From Ovis canadensis (Eukaryota; Chordata; Mammalia; Artiodactyla; Bovidae): DNA of 64,000 bases. Shown piece after piece: positions 36,601 through 48,600 of the stretch. The notes below the pieces were generated by a model, which saw only the letters and a program-made list of their open reading frames with translations, ran no database searches and was not told where the DNA came from. Positions within the stretch are counted from its first letter, which is position 1, and each line of letters begins with the position of its first letter. The DNA lies in NCBI RefSeq assembly GCF_042477335.2, contig NC_091245.1:230453501-230517500 (forward strand). Reading direction: 5' to 3'. Both the position numbers and the translations under genes were made by a program.

Positions 36601-39600
36601 TGTCCCTCTAATTTGTTTCCTGCCCTTGTCATTTCTGAAAACAGGGCCACCTGGCAATCTTGTTGCCAGATGGGAGTTTTTATCTTTATATCTGGAAGAT
36701 TAAGTATGAAGTGAAAGTGAAAGAAAGTGAAAGTGAAGTCGCTCAGTCGTGTCCGACTCCTTGCAACCCCATGGACTATAGCCCACCAGGCTCCTCCCTT
36801 CCATGGGATTCTCCAGGCAAGAATACTGGAGTGGGTTGCCATTTCCTTCTCCAGGGGATCTTCCCTACCCAGGGATCGAACTCAGGTCTCCAGTATTCCA
36901 GGCAGATACTTTAACCTCTGAGCCACCAGGGAAGCCCAAGATTAAGTATATTTCCCCCTTTTTCATCAAGGTAATTTTGTACTGGTTTGATGATTACATC
37001 AGTTATCTTTATGAGGTTTCCGTGTTGCTAGTTACTAAAGAAGATTGGTCCCTAAAGTTGTGCTAAGTACCCTTTGGTTTTAATGTCAAATAAAAAAGTA
37101 GGAGAAAGATGGTTTCGTAATATGCGACCAAAATGAAGATTAGAAGGAGACTGTGCAAGGACCGCTGTCTAAGGAAGGGGGAGAAAGCCTGCTGCTGGCA
37201 GCAGTGTCTGAAGTTGAGAGTTAAAAATGCTTGAATGCAGAGTATGGTAGGTAATTCAGATTCTCGGGCTAGGGGAGAGACACTTCAGATCAGAGTGGGG
37301 TGGAGCCTTCTCAACTGGATAAAGGGAGGCTGGTCAGGAAGTGTAGGTGGGAATCCCCTGGTGGTCCGGTGGCTAGGACTCCACACTTCAATGCTGAGGA
37401 CCGGGCTTCTAGCCTGGGGAAGGCACGGGGCCTGGGATTTCAGTTTGCCTGCTGCCACGCTTCCTCTGTTCCCTTTCTCACCTTTCTGTCCTTCCTTTCA
37501 TTTTTTTTTTAAGGTTTATTTTTAAAAGTTTTTAAAAATATAGTGGAATGAAGTGGGCCAAAGGGGTGTAGGTTTCGTCTGCATCTAGGCTGGCATTCAG
37601 GACAGCTGGGTGTGGTGAAGGTGGGACCCACCAGGGTGAGAAAATGAGAGAAAAGAAACTCAGAGTTGGGGGCTGTTTGCATGCTAGCTTCCCCAAACAG
37701 GGATCCTGCTGCCAGAGCTCTAACCTGTGCAAACGTGGGGAGGGTTTAGGGCTGGGGGTAGCAGGCTTGGGCTGGCCTGTTACTAGAGTTTAGGAGTGTG
37801 ACCTGTTAGTAAAAATCGCTACCCCTTAAACATCGTGACTACTGTGTATGAGGCCCCGGGCTGGTCACTCTTCACAGACATCTTATTTAGTTCTCAAATA
37901 TGTGCCATGAGACAGAAAGATGGTCCTGGGGGCTTGAGGGGGCAGGGAAGCAGAAATAGAATAAGGAGTCTTAGGCCCCAAACCAGAGGGAAGGTGAATT
38001 GAAGGGATGGCCCCAGACTGCGTCCCAGGGACCTGGAGCAGAAGGTGGGCCTCACCTGGGGCTGGCCCAGGCAGAATTACATCCCTGCAGAGGTCCTAGG
38101 GGCTTCCTAGGTGACGCTAGTGGTAAAGAACCCGCCTGTCAATGCAGGAGACATAAGAGATGCAGGTTTGATCCTTGGGTCAGGAAGATCACCTAGAGGA
38201 GGGCACAGCAGCCCACTCCAGAGATCTTGCCTGGAGAATTCCATGGACTGAGGAGCCTGGCTATAGTCCATGGGGTCTCAGAAAGTTGGACCCGACTTAG
38301 CACGCATGCGCGCACACACATACACCTAGAAGTCCCATACTGCGAGGGAACTGGCAGAGTAGAGACATGGTAGGGGCTGCTCAGCTCTTTAAATCTGGGC
38401 AAAGCATTTGTTCATTCACACAGTCATCACTCATGGAGCATCTAGGGATGGGTGTGGGGGGATCAGGGTGGTGAGACACTTCTCATCTGACTTGGTGCGG
38501 CAGAGGGAGTCGGTCAGCAGAAGTGACTTTGGGCTGGCTTCTCATGGATACCCTGGGGTCTGGAGGTGGGGTCTGGGGAAGGGCTATCCAGGCAATGGGG
38601 TGGCGTGTCTGAGACTTGGAGGAAGGAGTGGCAGTCACGCTGGGTACAGCTGGGGGAACGAGGAAGTGATTATGGTGGGTTGGTTTTAGTCCATGGTTCT
38701 CAGCCCTGGCTGTACATTCCAGTTATCTGGGGCCCTTTACCACAAATGCTAGCCCCGATTAGTTAATCAGTAACCCCCAAGGAAGCCAGAATCCCAGGCA
38801 TGGCTGGGTGTGTGTGGAAAGCTCCCTAGGTGGCATCAGTGTGCAGCCAAGGTTGAGAACCATAGCTCTGTGCTTCGAGCCCTGGAGGACCAAGGCCGTG
38901 TCTTACCACTTCTGATCTCCCAGCCCCTGCTTCAGTGCCTCGCCTTCCACTCAGGTGAAACTGCCTCCTCCTCCCCTTCTTCCCACTCATCCTATCCATC
39001 ACCAGCTCCTGGGTGTTAAACTGCTGAAGCAATAAGAAGCATGTTTGCAAGTGAAACAGCATGGGTAAGAATGCCAGTTCAAGCTGGACTACCCAAGTTG
39101 ATAGCTTCCACTCCCTGGGTGGAGAATAGGGGTAGTAGGGCTGGTGGTGGTGGTGGTCTTACATAAGGAAATTAACTGCCCTCAGCCTGCCTCATTGGGC
39201 AGTTGTGAGGGCTAATGTGTTAACATATGTAAAGCTCTTACATAAATATATGTAAATATAGATGTGCAAAATGAGTACATAAAGGTAGTTGATGAATACA
39301 TGTAAATGAGTAAGTATATATACTGTATAGTGCCTGGCACATGGTGAACTCCCCAGAAAAGCTGCTCTTAGCTGCTCTATTATTGTTCTCATTTTTAATA
39401 TCAACTCTTTTCTTTCCTCCATATAGCTGTTGCCCGTCCTTGGTTTTGGTTGGTAGTGTGTGTGTATCGAGGGACGATCTGAGAATCATATTAATAGCTT
39501 TCCACACACTTACTCAGGGGATCCCAAGCAGGGTGAAGCAGGAGGAGCAGTTGAAGAGGGCGGGTGAGGGAGAGCGAGGTGCCTCCGCTTGTCTGGTCTG

Positions 39601-42600
39601 TCAGGAGCAGGTCAGGGCGCCCTTGGAGGTGGGGGTTGGAATCCGCTTTGGGAGGTAGGTGATAGGCCCTTATGGAGCTCTCAAGGTAGGAAGAAGGCTG
39701 GGTGTGTGTGGGAAGTGGGGCCTGGGTATTAGTAGTTGGGTGGGCTTCCCTGGTGGCTCTGATGGGAAAGAATCCGCCTGCAGTGCAGGAGACTGGGGTT
39801 TGATCGCTGGGTGGGAAGATCCCGTCGAGGAGGGCATGGCAACCCACTCCAGTATTCTTGCCTGGAGAATCCCTATGGACAGAGGAACCTGGCGGGCTAC
39901 GGTCCATGGGGTGGCAAACAGTTGGACACGACTGAGCACGAAGCACGCACAGTAGGGCAGATGGAAGACATGCAGAGGTAGGTGGAGAACCAGAATAGAT
40001 GGGAGAGCTGTGTGGACAGGAAGGGCTGGTAGATGCCGGTACCTCTGGGAACTATGGATCTGTCCCATGGGTCTGGGGTTAGTGGGCCTTTGGGGACATT
40101 GGGGAAAGAATTCCAAGCTAACTGTGGGAACAGAAGCCTGATTGCAGTGGACAGACGGGCTGAGTTGGGGGTGAGGAAAGGGAGGGAACATTCTTGGGGT
40201 GCTTCAGGGAAATGGCATTTTGCATTACAGATTTCTGCACTGTTGTATCATTGAACTTGTGCATGGAACCTTCTAGATGCACAGTGCAGAGGCAAGATGG
40301 GAGCAGTAGAGGCAGGCCAGGCCGGATGAGACTTGGATGACACCCAAATAAAGTGGTTATTGCAGCCAAAGTATGATTTGGGCTCATATTTAAGTAATTA
40401 AAGTATATTTCATCCAGCTCCAAAGAAAGATAAGCCTTCTTTTTCGTAAATCAGACTAGTTTGGGACTCAGAATGGAGTAAAAGGAGGTGATTAGTTGAG
40501 TTTGGGTCTGTTTTATTATATGTATAATTTTAAAAAATGGTTCCTACTTTTTTATTCATTGTGTGCTTCTGTGTATCCTTTTTTTTTTTTTAAGGTGAGG
40601 ACAGCAGTTTTGAGAGCGGTTCTGAAGCTGAATCTGGTGAGTTATCTGTGTATGTTTTTCTTTAATAACAGAATTCTAGTTAAACATGGACACCTTTATT
40701 TTTATTTTAATGTAAAGCCCATGTCACTGATATTGCTTGAGGACATAGTAATTACAAGTGTCCTTTTGGTGAAGTACTGAAAAGTACTTACATGGTAAAT
40801 AATTTCTAGTTGGCAAGTAAAGTGGCAAAACAGGATGAGCTGAGGAAGAAAGACAGGAAATGGTTGCTATTGGTGAGAGGCAGACACTTTACCTATTCTT
40901 CCATTAGCCTGTGTGTTTTTTTCTTAGTTGTCATATGAATTTCATATGACATTATTTCAACCTTTTTTTTTTTTTTGTAGATAATGAGGAGGCAAAACCA
41001 GAAAAAACAAGTGAGTATATCCTTCCTTCCTCTGACTTTCTTTTTTTGTTACTGAAAGGAAGAAAGAACGATAGGCTTTGAGATTTTTAAGTTGCAAGTT
41101 GCTTGTTCGTGATCTTTTTCCATGTCAGATTGGGCTCAACACTGGGAAATGAATAAGCATTTTGAAAATTTGAGCTCAGTACACTTGGAATACAAGGGAT
41201 GTGTTCCTGGTCTGCACTGATGCCAAGACTCTGCGTGTGCGGCTTTGCTCTGTGGTTCCCAGAGGAGAAGAGATTGAGGGACTGACCAAAATCTACAGCC
41301 ACAGTCTCTGCTTTCTCCCGTGGTGGGCGCTGCTCACAGTTAATCACAGACTAGACTGTTCACTGCTGAAAATGTGGTACCATTTGTGGTTTAAAGTTTC
41401 TGGCTTGCTGTTCTGGCTGTTTATGAACATCTTGAGTCATGAAACCACTTTAAAGACATAGATTCTAAATATAAAATTTGCTTTTGGTCTAAAGTTTCGT
41501 GAAATACTTAAGTTGCATGACTAAGCCTTTATTTTAACTGATTTTATTATGCTTTAGGATTTTTTGCCCTCCCAGTTCTTAGAATATAATCTGCTTATGA
41601 ACACAAATACTTAACAAGGCAGTCAGGGGGTGTCTTTATAATATTTTAAAATAAATGAAGTCTTTTCACTCAGAAGTCCTGTATTTAATCTAATTCTCTC
41701 TGCAGTTTCCCAGTGGGGAACCCATGAAGGTAACTGTAAGCTCCTTGCAGTCATGTTGTGTATAGATAAGAACCTGTAGTCATTTCTGTATCACACTCAT
41801 GCAGTTGATGTCACCATCTGATACCCATAAGGAATAATGTATGCCAGCCTTTCTACTTCCAGTCCTCCTTATACATAATAAGGGTTATTTCATCCAATTA
41901 AATGCAATCAGAAGTCCAGCCTCCGTAGCTTGGACTAGAATAGAAATGAAGTCAGAGGCTGTTTCTTGGGATCTGTTCTTTGTTGTTCCTGGTTAATAAC
42001 TGAGTAAATGGCCATGGAGACAGGGATCCAGAGGCAGGGCCCCCAGGGTCCTGGCAGCCAGGTTTGGCCCAGGGCCTCGTCAGGGTGGCAACCAGGTGGA
42101 AGGCATTTGGAGTCCGTGAAGCTCAAGATAGGCTCAGATCTGGATGGGAGGCTCGAGTCAGTGCTGTCAGACAGGGCACATGTAGGTCAGGGAGCTGCTG
42201 GACCTGGCCCTTGGCCATGTGAGACACCTGGATGTCCAAGGCTGTCCACAGGGCCCTGCCTTTCCCGGAGGTTAGTCTCTTTGTTAAAAGACCTTTTATC
42301 CTCCACCTTGGGGAAAAGGTCAAAAAGATACCCCCCATTCACTACCATTCTCAGGTCAGATGGGAGGACCAAATAGGCTACCCTGGGATGCTTGCTTCTC
42401 TCTGGGTGGGCCAACTGGCGGTGCAGGCCCACCTGTCATCCTTCTGATTGGATATACCTTCTGTTCTGAGCCCTGAAGTCACCTGAATCGCATGGATTAA
42501 AGAGAAGCCGAGAGTTATGTATTGGAGAGAAGTGCATCAGTTTCTCTGCTTTGGCTGGGAAGACCTGGTGGGAGACTGTGCTGGGCGGTTAGGCCAGCAC

Positions 42601-45600
42601 TAATAACTGGTTAGGCCAGTTATTAGTTCTCTAATAACTCGTTTTCTCAGTTCCCCAGGCAAATCGCAAGACACAAAAACATGGGATGTGGGTGAAATGC
42701 AGTGTAGATGATAGTCATTAAATAATAAGAATTTTGTGATGCTTTTTAGGATAGCAACTGTGGAATAGGATTGAAAGATTTTCTGGTGCAGGACTTGGAT
42801 CGGTGTTTCAGAACCTTCAGATCTATGGTATTCTGAGTCCAAAATTCTGAATACGTTTAGTCTCTATTTTCTATTTCATTTTAATGCTGTTTTTTAAATC
42901 TGGTTCTGTCTTGCAACCCCTGGTCCCCATGTAATGTCCTGAGAGCAGGCAGCTTGTGTAGCAAGGACTGGAGCCAGGGTCCTGGGGGCGCGGAGAGGAG
43001 GTCCACTGCTTCTGGGCATTGGTGGTGGCCTGGACCTTCCATGTGTGCTCAAGATGCCTGTCTTACTAATGGGACTCATCCTCCCAAAGGTTCTTCAGAT
43101 CTTTCAAATATAAAACCAAGTATTCAACACATTAGGTCATCTCCCAAGTGAAAGGTTATTGTCTGCTTCAGAATTATTAATGTTTTTGAGTTTCACACAT
43201 CACCCATAGCAAAATAATAGCTAGCACTCACTGACTGCTTGCTGAGTACCAGACGCAATCCCTCAGTTCAGTTCAGTTGCTCAGTCGTGTCCAACTCTTT
43301 GCGACCCCATGAATTGCAGCACGCCAGGCCTCCCTGTCCATCACCAACTCCTGGAGTTCACTCAGACTCACGTCCATCGAGTCAGTGATGCCATCCAGCC
43401 ATCTCATCCTCTGTCATCTCCTTCTCCTCCTGCCCCCAATCCCTCCCAGCATCAGAGTCTTTTCCAATGAGTCAACTACCCATAATTTAATTTTCTGTCT
43501 TTCTGGGGAGTGGTATTATGTTAATTCTCATTTAACAGATGAGGAAGGTAATAGACAAAGATTTCGTACGTAACTAAAGAGCCTAAACTCATGCAACTAG
43601 TAGCCAGTGTAGATAACAGGAAAATTCACCACTGTTCCCTTTCATAATGTATTTTTGTATTCTGCGATTCTAGTCATTCAGAAAATGAATGCTTACCAGG
43701 CCCTGGGATTAGTCCTTGTGAAACTTACATTCTAGTGGGGAGAGAGACAGGAAGCAGAAACACTGAGCTTATCATGGGTGAGGTGGTGAGCAGTACCCTG
43801 ATGAGCATGAAAGGGGGAAGAGATGTGTCAGGCAGGCCCTGCTTTGGGAGAGAGGTGGGGCGTCATGAAAGCCGCTCTGATAAGGTGACATTTGAGCAGA
43901 GACAGCAGGGATGTGACTGGGTGAGCAATGTGAATATTCAGCCTGGGAGACAGTGATGCAAAGGGCCTGAGGCAGGAGCATGCTTTGGCGTGGAGAGTGG
44001 TTCAGAGTGACTGGAGGGCAGTAAATGCAGGGAGGCAGACCAGAGGCGAGTGGTGGGGAGCCAGTGGAAAGAGCCCACGTGCTAAATCAGAGACTCTTAC
44101 AAGACAGTTCCGGCTTAAACATGCCCAAAATCAGACGTCAGTTCCTCTCTTACTGCTCCGCTTATCTCTAACTATACTAACCTGAAGGGCTGATACCAGT
44201 CAGGCTCTGTCTTGGGGATAACGACTCCGGCTTAGTTACCGACTTCTGACCACTCTGAGGGACTCTTCATTGGGGCCTGCGGCTGTCCAGCTGAGACGCT
44301 GGTCTAGCTGAGGAGTGACTGGTGAAGAGCTCGTCCATGACCACCTGTGCCCTGAGCTCTTTTTGTCTCCGCAGATGGGGAACTAGGAGAGTCTTCCACC
44401 GAGGAAGCGTCTGCTCAGGGTAAGAGTGAGGCAGTGCCCTTGCCCTCTTATCTCCTCTAATGTATCCTGTTCACCCTGTGCCTGTGTGAGATGAGAGAGC
44501 TATTGTTTCAGTGTCAGAAGATCAGCTAAAGACTTAATGTGCCAACATGGGGTGCATGGAAACTTTCACATTCAAGCTTATTTTCCTGCTTCATATCAGA
44601 GGTCCCCAACCCCGGGGCTGCTGTCTAGTACCATTAGGAACCAGGCCACACAGCAGGCGGTGAGTGGTGAGCTAGCGAGTGAAGCTTCATCTGTATTTAC
44701 AGCCACTCTCCATCACTTGCATTACCGCCTAAGTGCCACCTCCTGTCAGATGAGCGATGGGCTAGCGAGCGAAGCTTCATCTGTATTTACAGCCACTTTC
44801 CATCACTTGCATTACCGTCTAAGTGCCACCTCCTGTCAGATCAGCGGTGGGACAAGATTCTCATGGGAATACAGACCCTACTGTGAACTACCCATGGATC
44901 TAGGTTGCCCACTCCTTATGAGACTTTACTGCCTGATGATCTGATTCTGCCATGTGATGTGTTATATAATTATTTCATTATATATTACAATGTCATAAAA
45001 TAGAAATGAAGTATACAATAAATGTAATGCACTTGAATAATCCCAACCCACGCCCCTCCCCCCACCGCCCTCTAGTCCATGGAAAAATTGTCTTCTGTGA
45101 AACCAGTCCCTGGTGCCAAAAAGTTTGGGGACTGCTGCCTTATACCTGCAGCGAGACTCACAAACAGAATGTGTCATGTATTACCGAATCCACTCAAAGA
45201 GATGTTTAATATACGTTTAAGGTTCCTGTTGGGCTTGCCCAATGGTAAAGAGTCCGCCTGCAATGCAAGAGACACAGGAGACCCGGGTTCAGTCCCTGGG
45301 TTGGGACCATCTTCTGGAGCAGGAAGTGGCAACCCACTCCAGTATTCTTGCCTGGAGAATCCCATGGACAGTGAACCTGGCAGGCCTCAGTCCATAGGGT
45401 CCCAAAGAGTCAGACACGACTGAAGTGATTTAGCACAAGGTTCTTATTGGTGTGAAGCTGGGTGTGTGTGTGTAGGGGGGGGCTGGTTAACTGATTTACC
45501 CTGTGACTGACTTATGCCAATACATGTGTGACAATATCTTTTACAGTTGAAGAATGGGAGGATAAAGAATTGCCCACACAGCATTATAATTCAGGTATGA

Positions 45601-48600
45601 ACTTACATTCTCCAAAATAGTCTCATTATTGCTGAGGGGGCCTATATCTTTGGATTTTGTGATATGGTCATATCATATATATTTGTCAAAAAAATTTTGT
45701 CTGAAAATGCCTGTCACATTCCTGCAAGTAAAATTTTTTCTCTATCATTTAGAATCTAATAAGATCCAAGCTCACTGTGAACACTGTAATGCTGAAAATG
45801 TGAGTATGTTTTTAATTATAAAGGATGATTCTTTAATTTGCTTTATTTAAGAAAATGACATTTACTTATATGTTATATCTGTGCTTTTTCTCCAGAAACA
45901 CAATGAACTCGTGACCCCCAGGCTTCTTTCCCGAGGACAGTTTTTGTGAGTCATTGGGAATTGAGGAGACATGATACCATTAGTAATTTATCTGCCTATG
46001 TAAAAATAACCCCAAGTTGGGGAAACACAAAGCAGCATAACTTAACTTCACACATTTTGTGTTCTTTCTTGGATTGTTTTCTTTTTATATATATATATAA
46101 TTTTATTTATTTGTTTTGGCTGTGCTGAGTCTTTGTAGCTGTGAGGGCTTTTCTCTAGTTGTGAGGAGTGGGGGCTACCTTCCTGTGGCACACAGGCTTA
46201 GTTGCTCCGAGGTAGGTGGGATCTTCCCAGATGAGAAATCAAATCTGTGTCTCCTGCACTGGCAGGAGAATTCTTTACTACTGAGCCACCAGGAAAAGCC
46301 TTAGATTGCTTCCTTTGATTGTGATGCTGCTTCAAAATGTTATGGAGTTCCCTCAGTGCTTTTGAGTGAAATTAAACAACAAAATAAAATGAGTTAAAAA
46401 AATTTTTTTTAAAGAAATCCTCTCCTACACAAACATCAGGACTTGACAGGTGTTCTTCTCTGTCCGATGCAGGCTGAAGGTGGATGGAGAGGGAACTTAC
46501 CAGTGTACGGAGACTGGTCTGATATTTGAGGTTAACAGGAAAGTTGATATCAAGTATTGCGTCTTGTCCTGGAGCAAATATTCAGACCTCATTGAGAAGC
46601 CCTGGGCCGTCGGTGGACCCTTGTTTGATGTTAAATGTGACCCGCTCTGTCTTACCTCCATTCAGTTTCCACATTCCCTCTGCTTGGGTCGTGAGTACTT
46701 GTTTGCTAAAAGTTTGATTGGCGTGTGCATGTGTGGACGTGTGAGAGTATGTGTGCAACCTATGCAACGCCCGGAACACTAATTCACCTTCCTGTGTTAA
46801 CAGACCGAGATACCAACATGACGTTCAAAGTCTTCCATGTTAAAAGTACTGGGGCCTCATTAGAATATACTGTGGACCATTCTGCAACCCACGTCAAATG
46901 GCGTGTGAGCTCTCTTTCTCCTGTGGGACCCGTTATTCAAAGCGAAGAGACGGTATTCCACCACGGGGCGGTGATTCTGTACAAAGCCATCGACCATAAC
47001 CCGTCCTTGTCTTTCCGAGTGTACGTAGCAACCAATAATGAATCCTTCATCAAGGTAAAGCCAATGAAAGTGAATACTAAATGTTGAATACTGTGTGTTC
47101 AGACTTTATACAAGGTCTGGGTGATGTCTGTTGATTTAAGATCCGGGTGTCTCTGTTGGTTTAATTGTCTCCCCATGGTGGGTCTGATGTCATGCTCACT
47201 CACAGAAGTTATAAGATCAGTGCCAGGCCCTCAGAGCCATGGAACATGGGTGTTTATACATGTGAACAGCGTCGGGAGGAGAGCAGATAGGAAAATAGCT
47301 CTCTAGAGGTGGGTGTGGCATGATCCAGCAGGCCTGGCCTTGGAGACGGTTGCCTAGAGAACAGCCAAGGCCATCTGTTCTCTACAGCCTTGCTGCTGAA
47401 CATGTGATTTGGGGACCAGGGAACCAGGAGCGGCTGGTTGCCGTCAGCAAGGGTGCTCCTTAAAATGCCAAATCTCAGCGTCGCCCCGACCTGCAGACTC
47501 AGAGCCTGCCCTGCTTAGTATTCCCAGGTGACTGGGACATTACAATTGGTGAGGCACCTGCTCTGGATATACTGGGGGGCCGTTTCGGGTCTTTGGGTCA
47601 AACATAGGGAGACTGGAGATTCCTCCTTGGCTTAAAGCTCTGCCAGTAAGACATACCTCATTAGGGTAACTCATTCCAGAATAATTTTTTGGATAAAAGT
47701 TGACGTTTGGTTCATGGGTTCAACATTCTGGGTTTTGTAGCAGCAAATATTCATGAAGCACCCAGTATGTTTAAGGTAGAATGACCTGAGGGGAAGGGTT
47801 TGGATATTCATAATGGAACCCGTTTGCCAGAATGCAGAATAAATCTATGTTGTGGCCCATGTTCTGAACTATATCATTGAAAACAGAGGATCGAATCTCC
47901 GTTTATACCCTGACTCACTGTCAGTACAGTTATAATGACTTAGAGGTGGGTGGAGCACTGACAAAAGATAAAGCAGTGACTCAAAATTATCCTTTCAGAT
48001 TCAAAATCGGGGTTTGACCGATGCGGAAAAAAAAAGAAAAAAAGCATTCAGTTCAGTTCAGTCACTCAGTCGTGTCTGAGTCTGCGACCCTATGAACTGC
48101 AGCACGCCAGACCTCTCTGTCCATCACCAACTCCCAGAGTTTACCCAAACCCATGTCCATTGAGTCGGTGATGCCATCCAACCATCTCATCCTCTGTTGC
48201 CCCCTTCTCCTCCTGCCCTCAATCTTTCCCAGCATCAGGGTCTTTTCAAATGAGTCAGCTCTTTGCATCAGATTGCCAAAGTATTGGAGTTTCAGCTTCA
48301 ACATCAGTCCTTCCAATGAACACTCAGGACTGATCTCCTTTAGAATGGACTGGTTGGATCTCTTTGCAGTCCAAGGGACTCTCAAGAGTCTTCTCCAACA
48401 CCACAGTTCAAAAGCATCAATTCTTCGGTGCTCAGCCTTCTTTTTAGTCCAACTCTCACATCCATACATGACTACTGGAAAAACCGTAGCCTTGACTAGA
48501 TGGACCTCTGTTGACAAAGTAATGTCTCTGCTTTTTAATATGCTGTCTAGGTTGGTCCTAAGTTTCCTTCCAAGGAGTAAGCGTCTTTTAATTTCATGGC

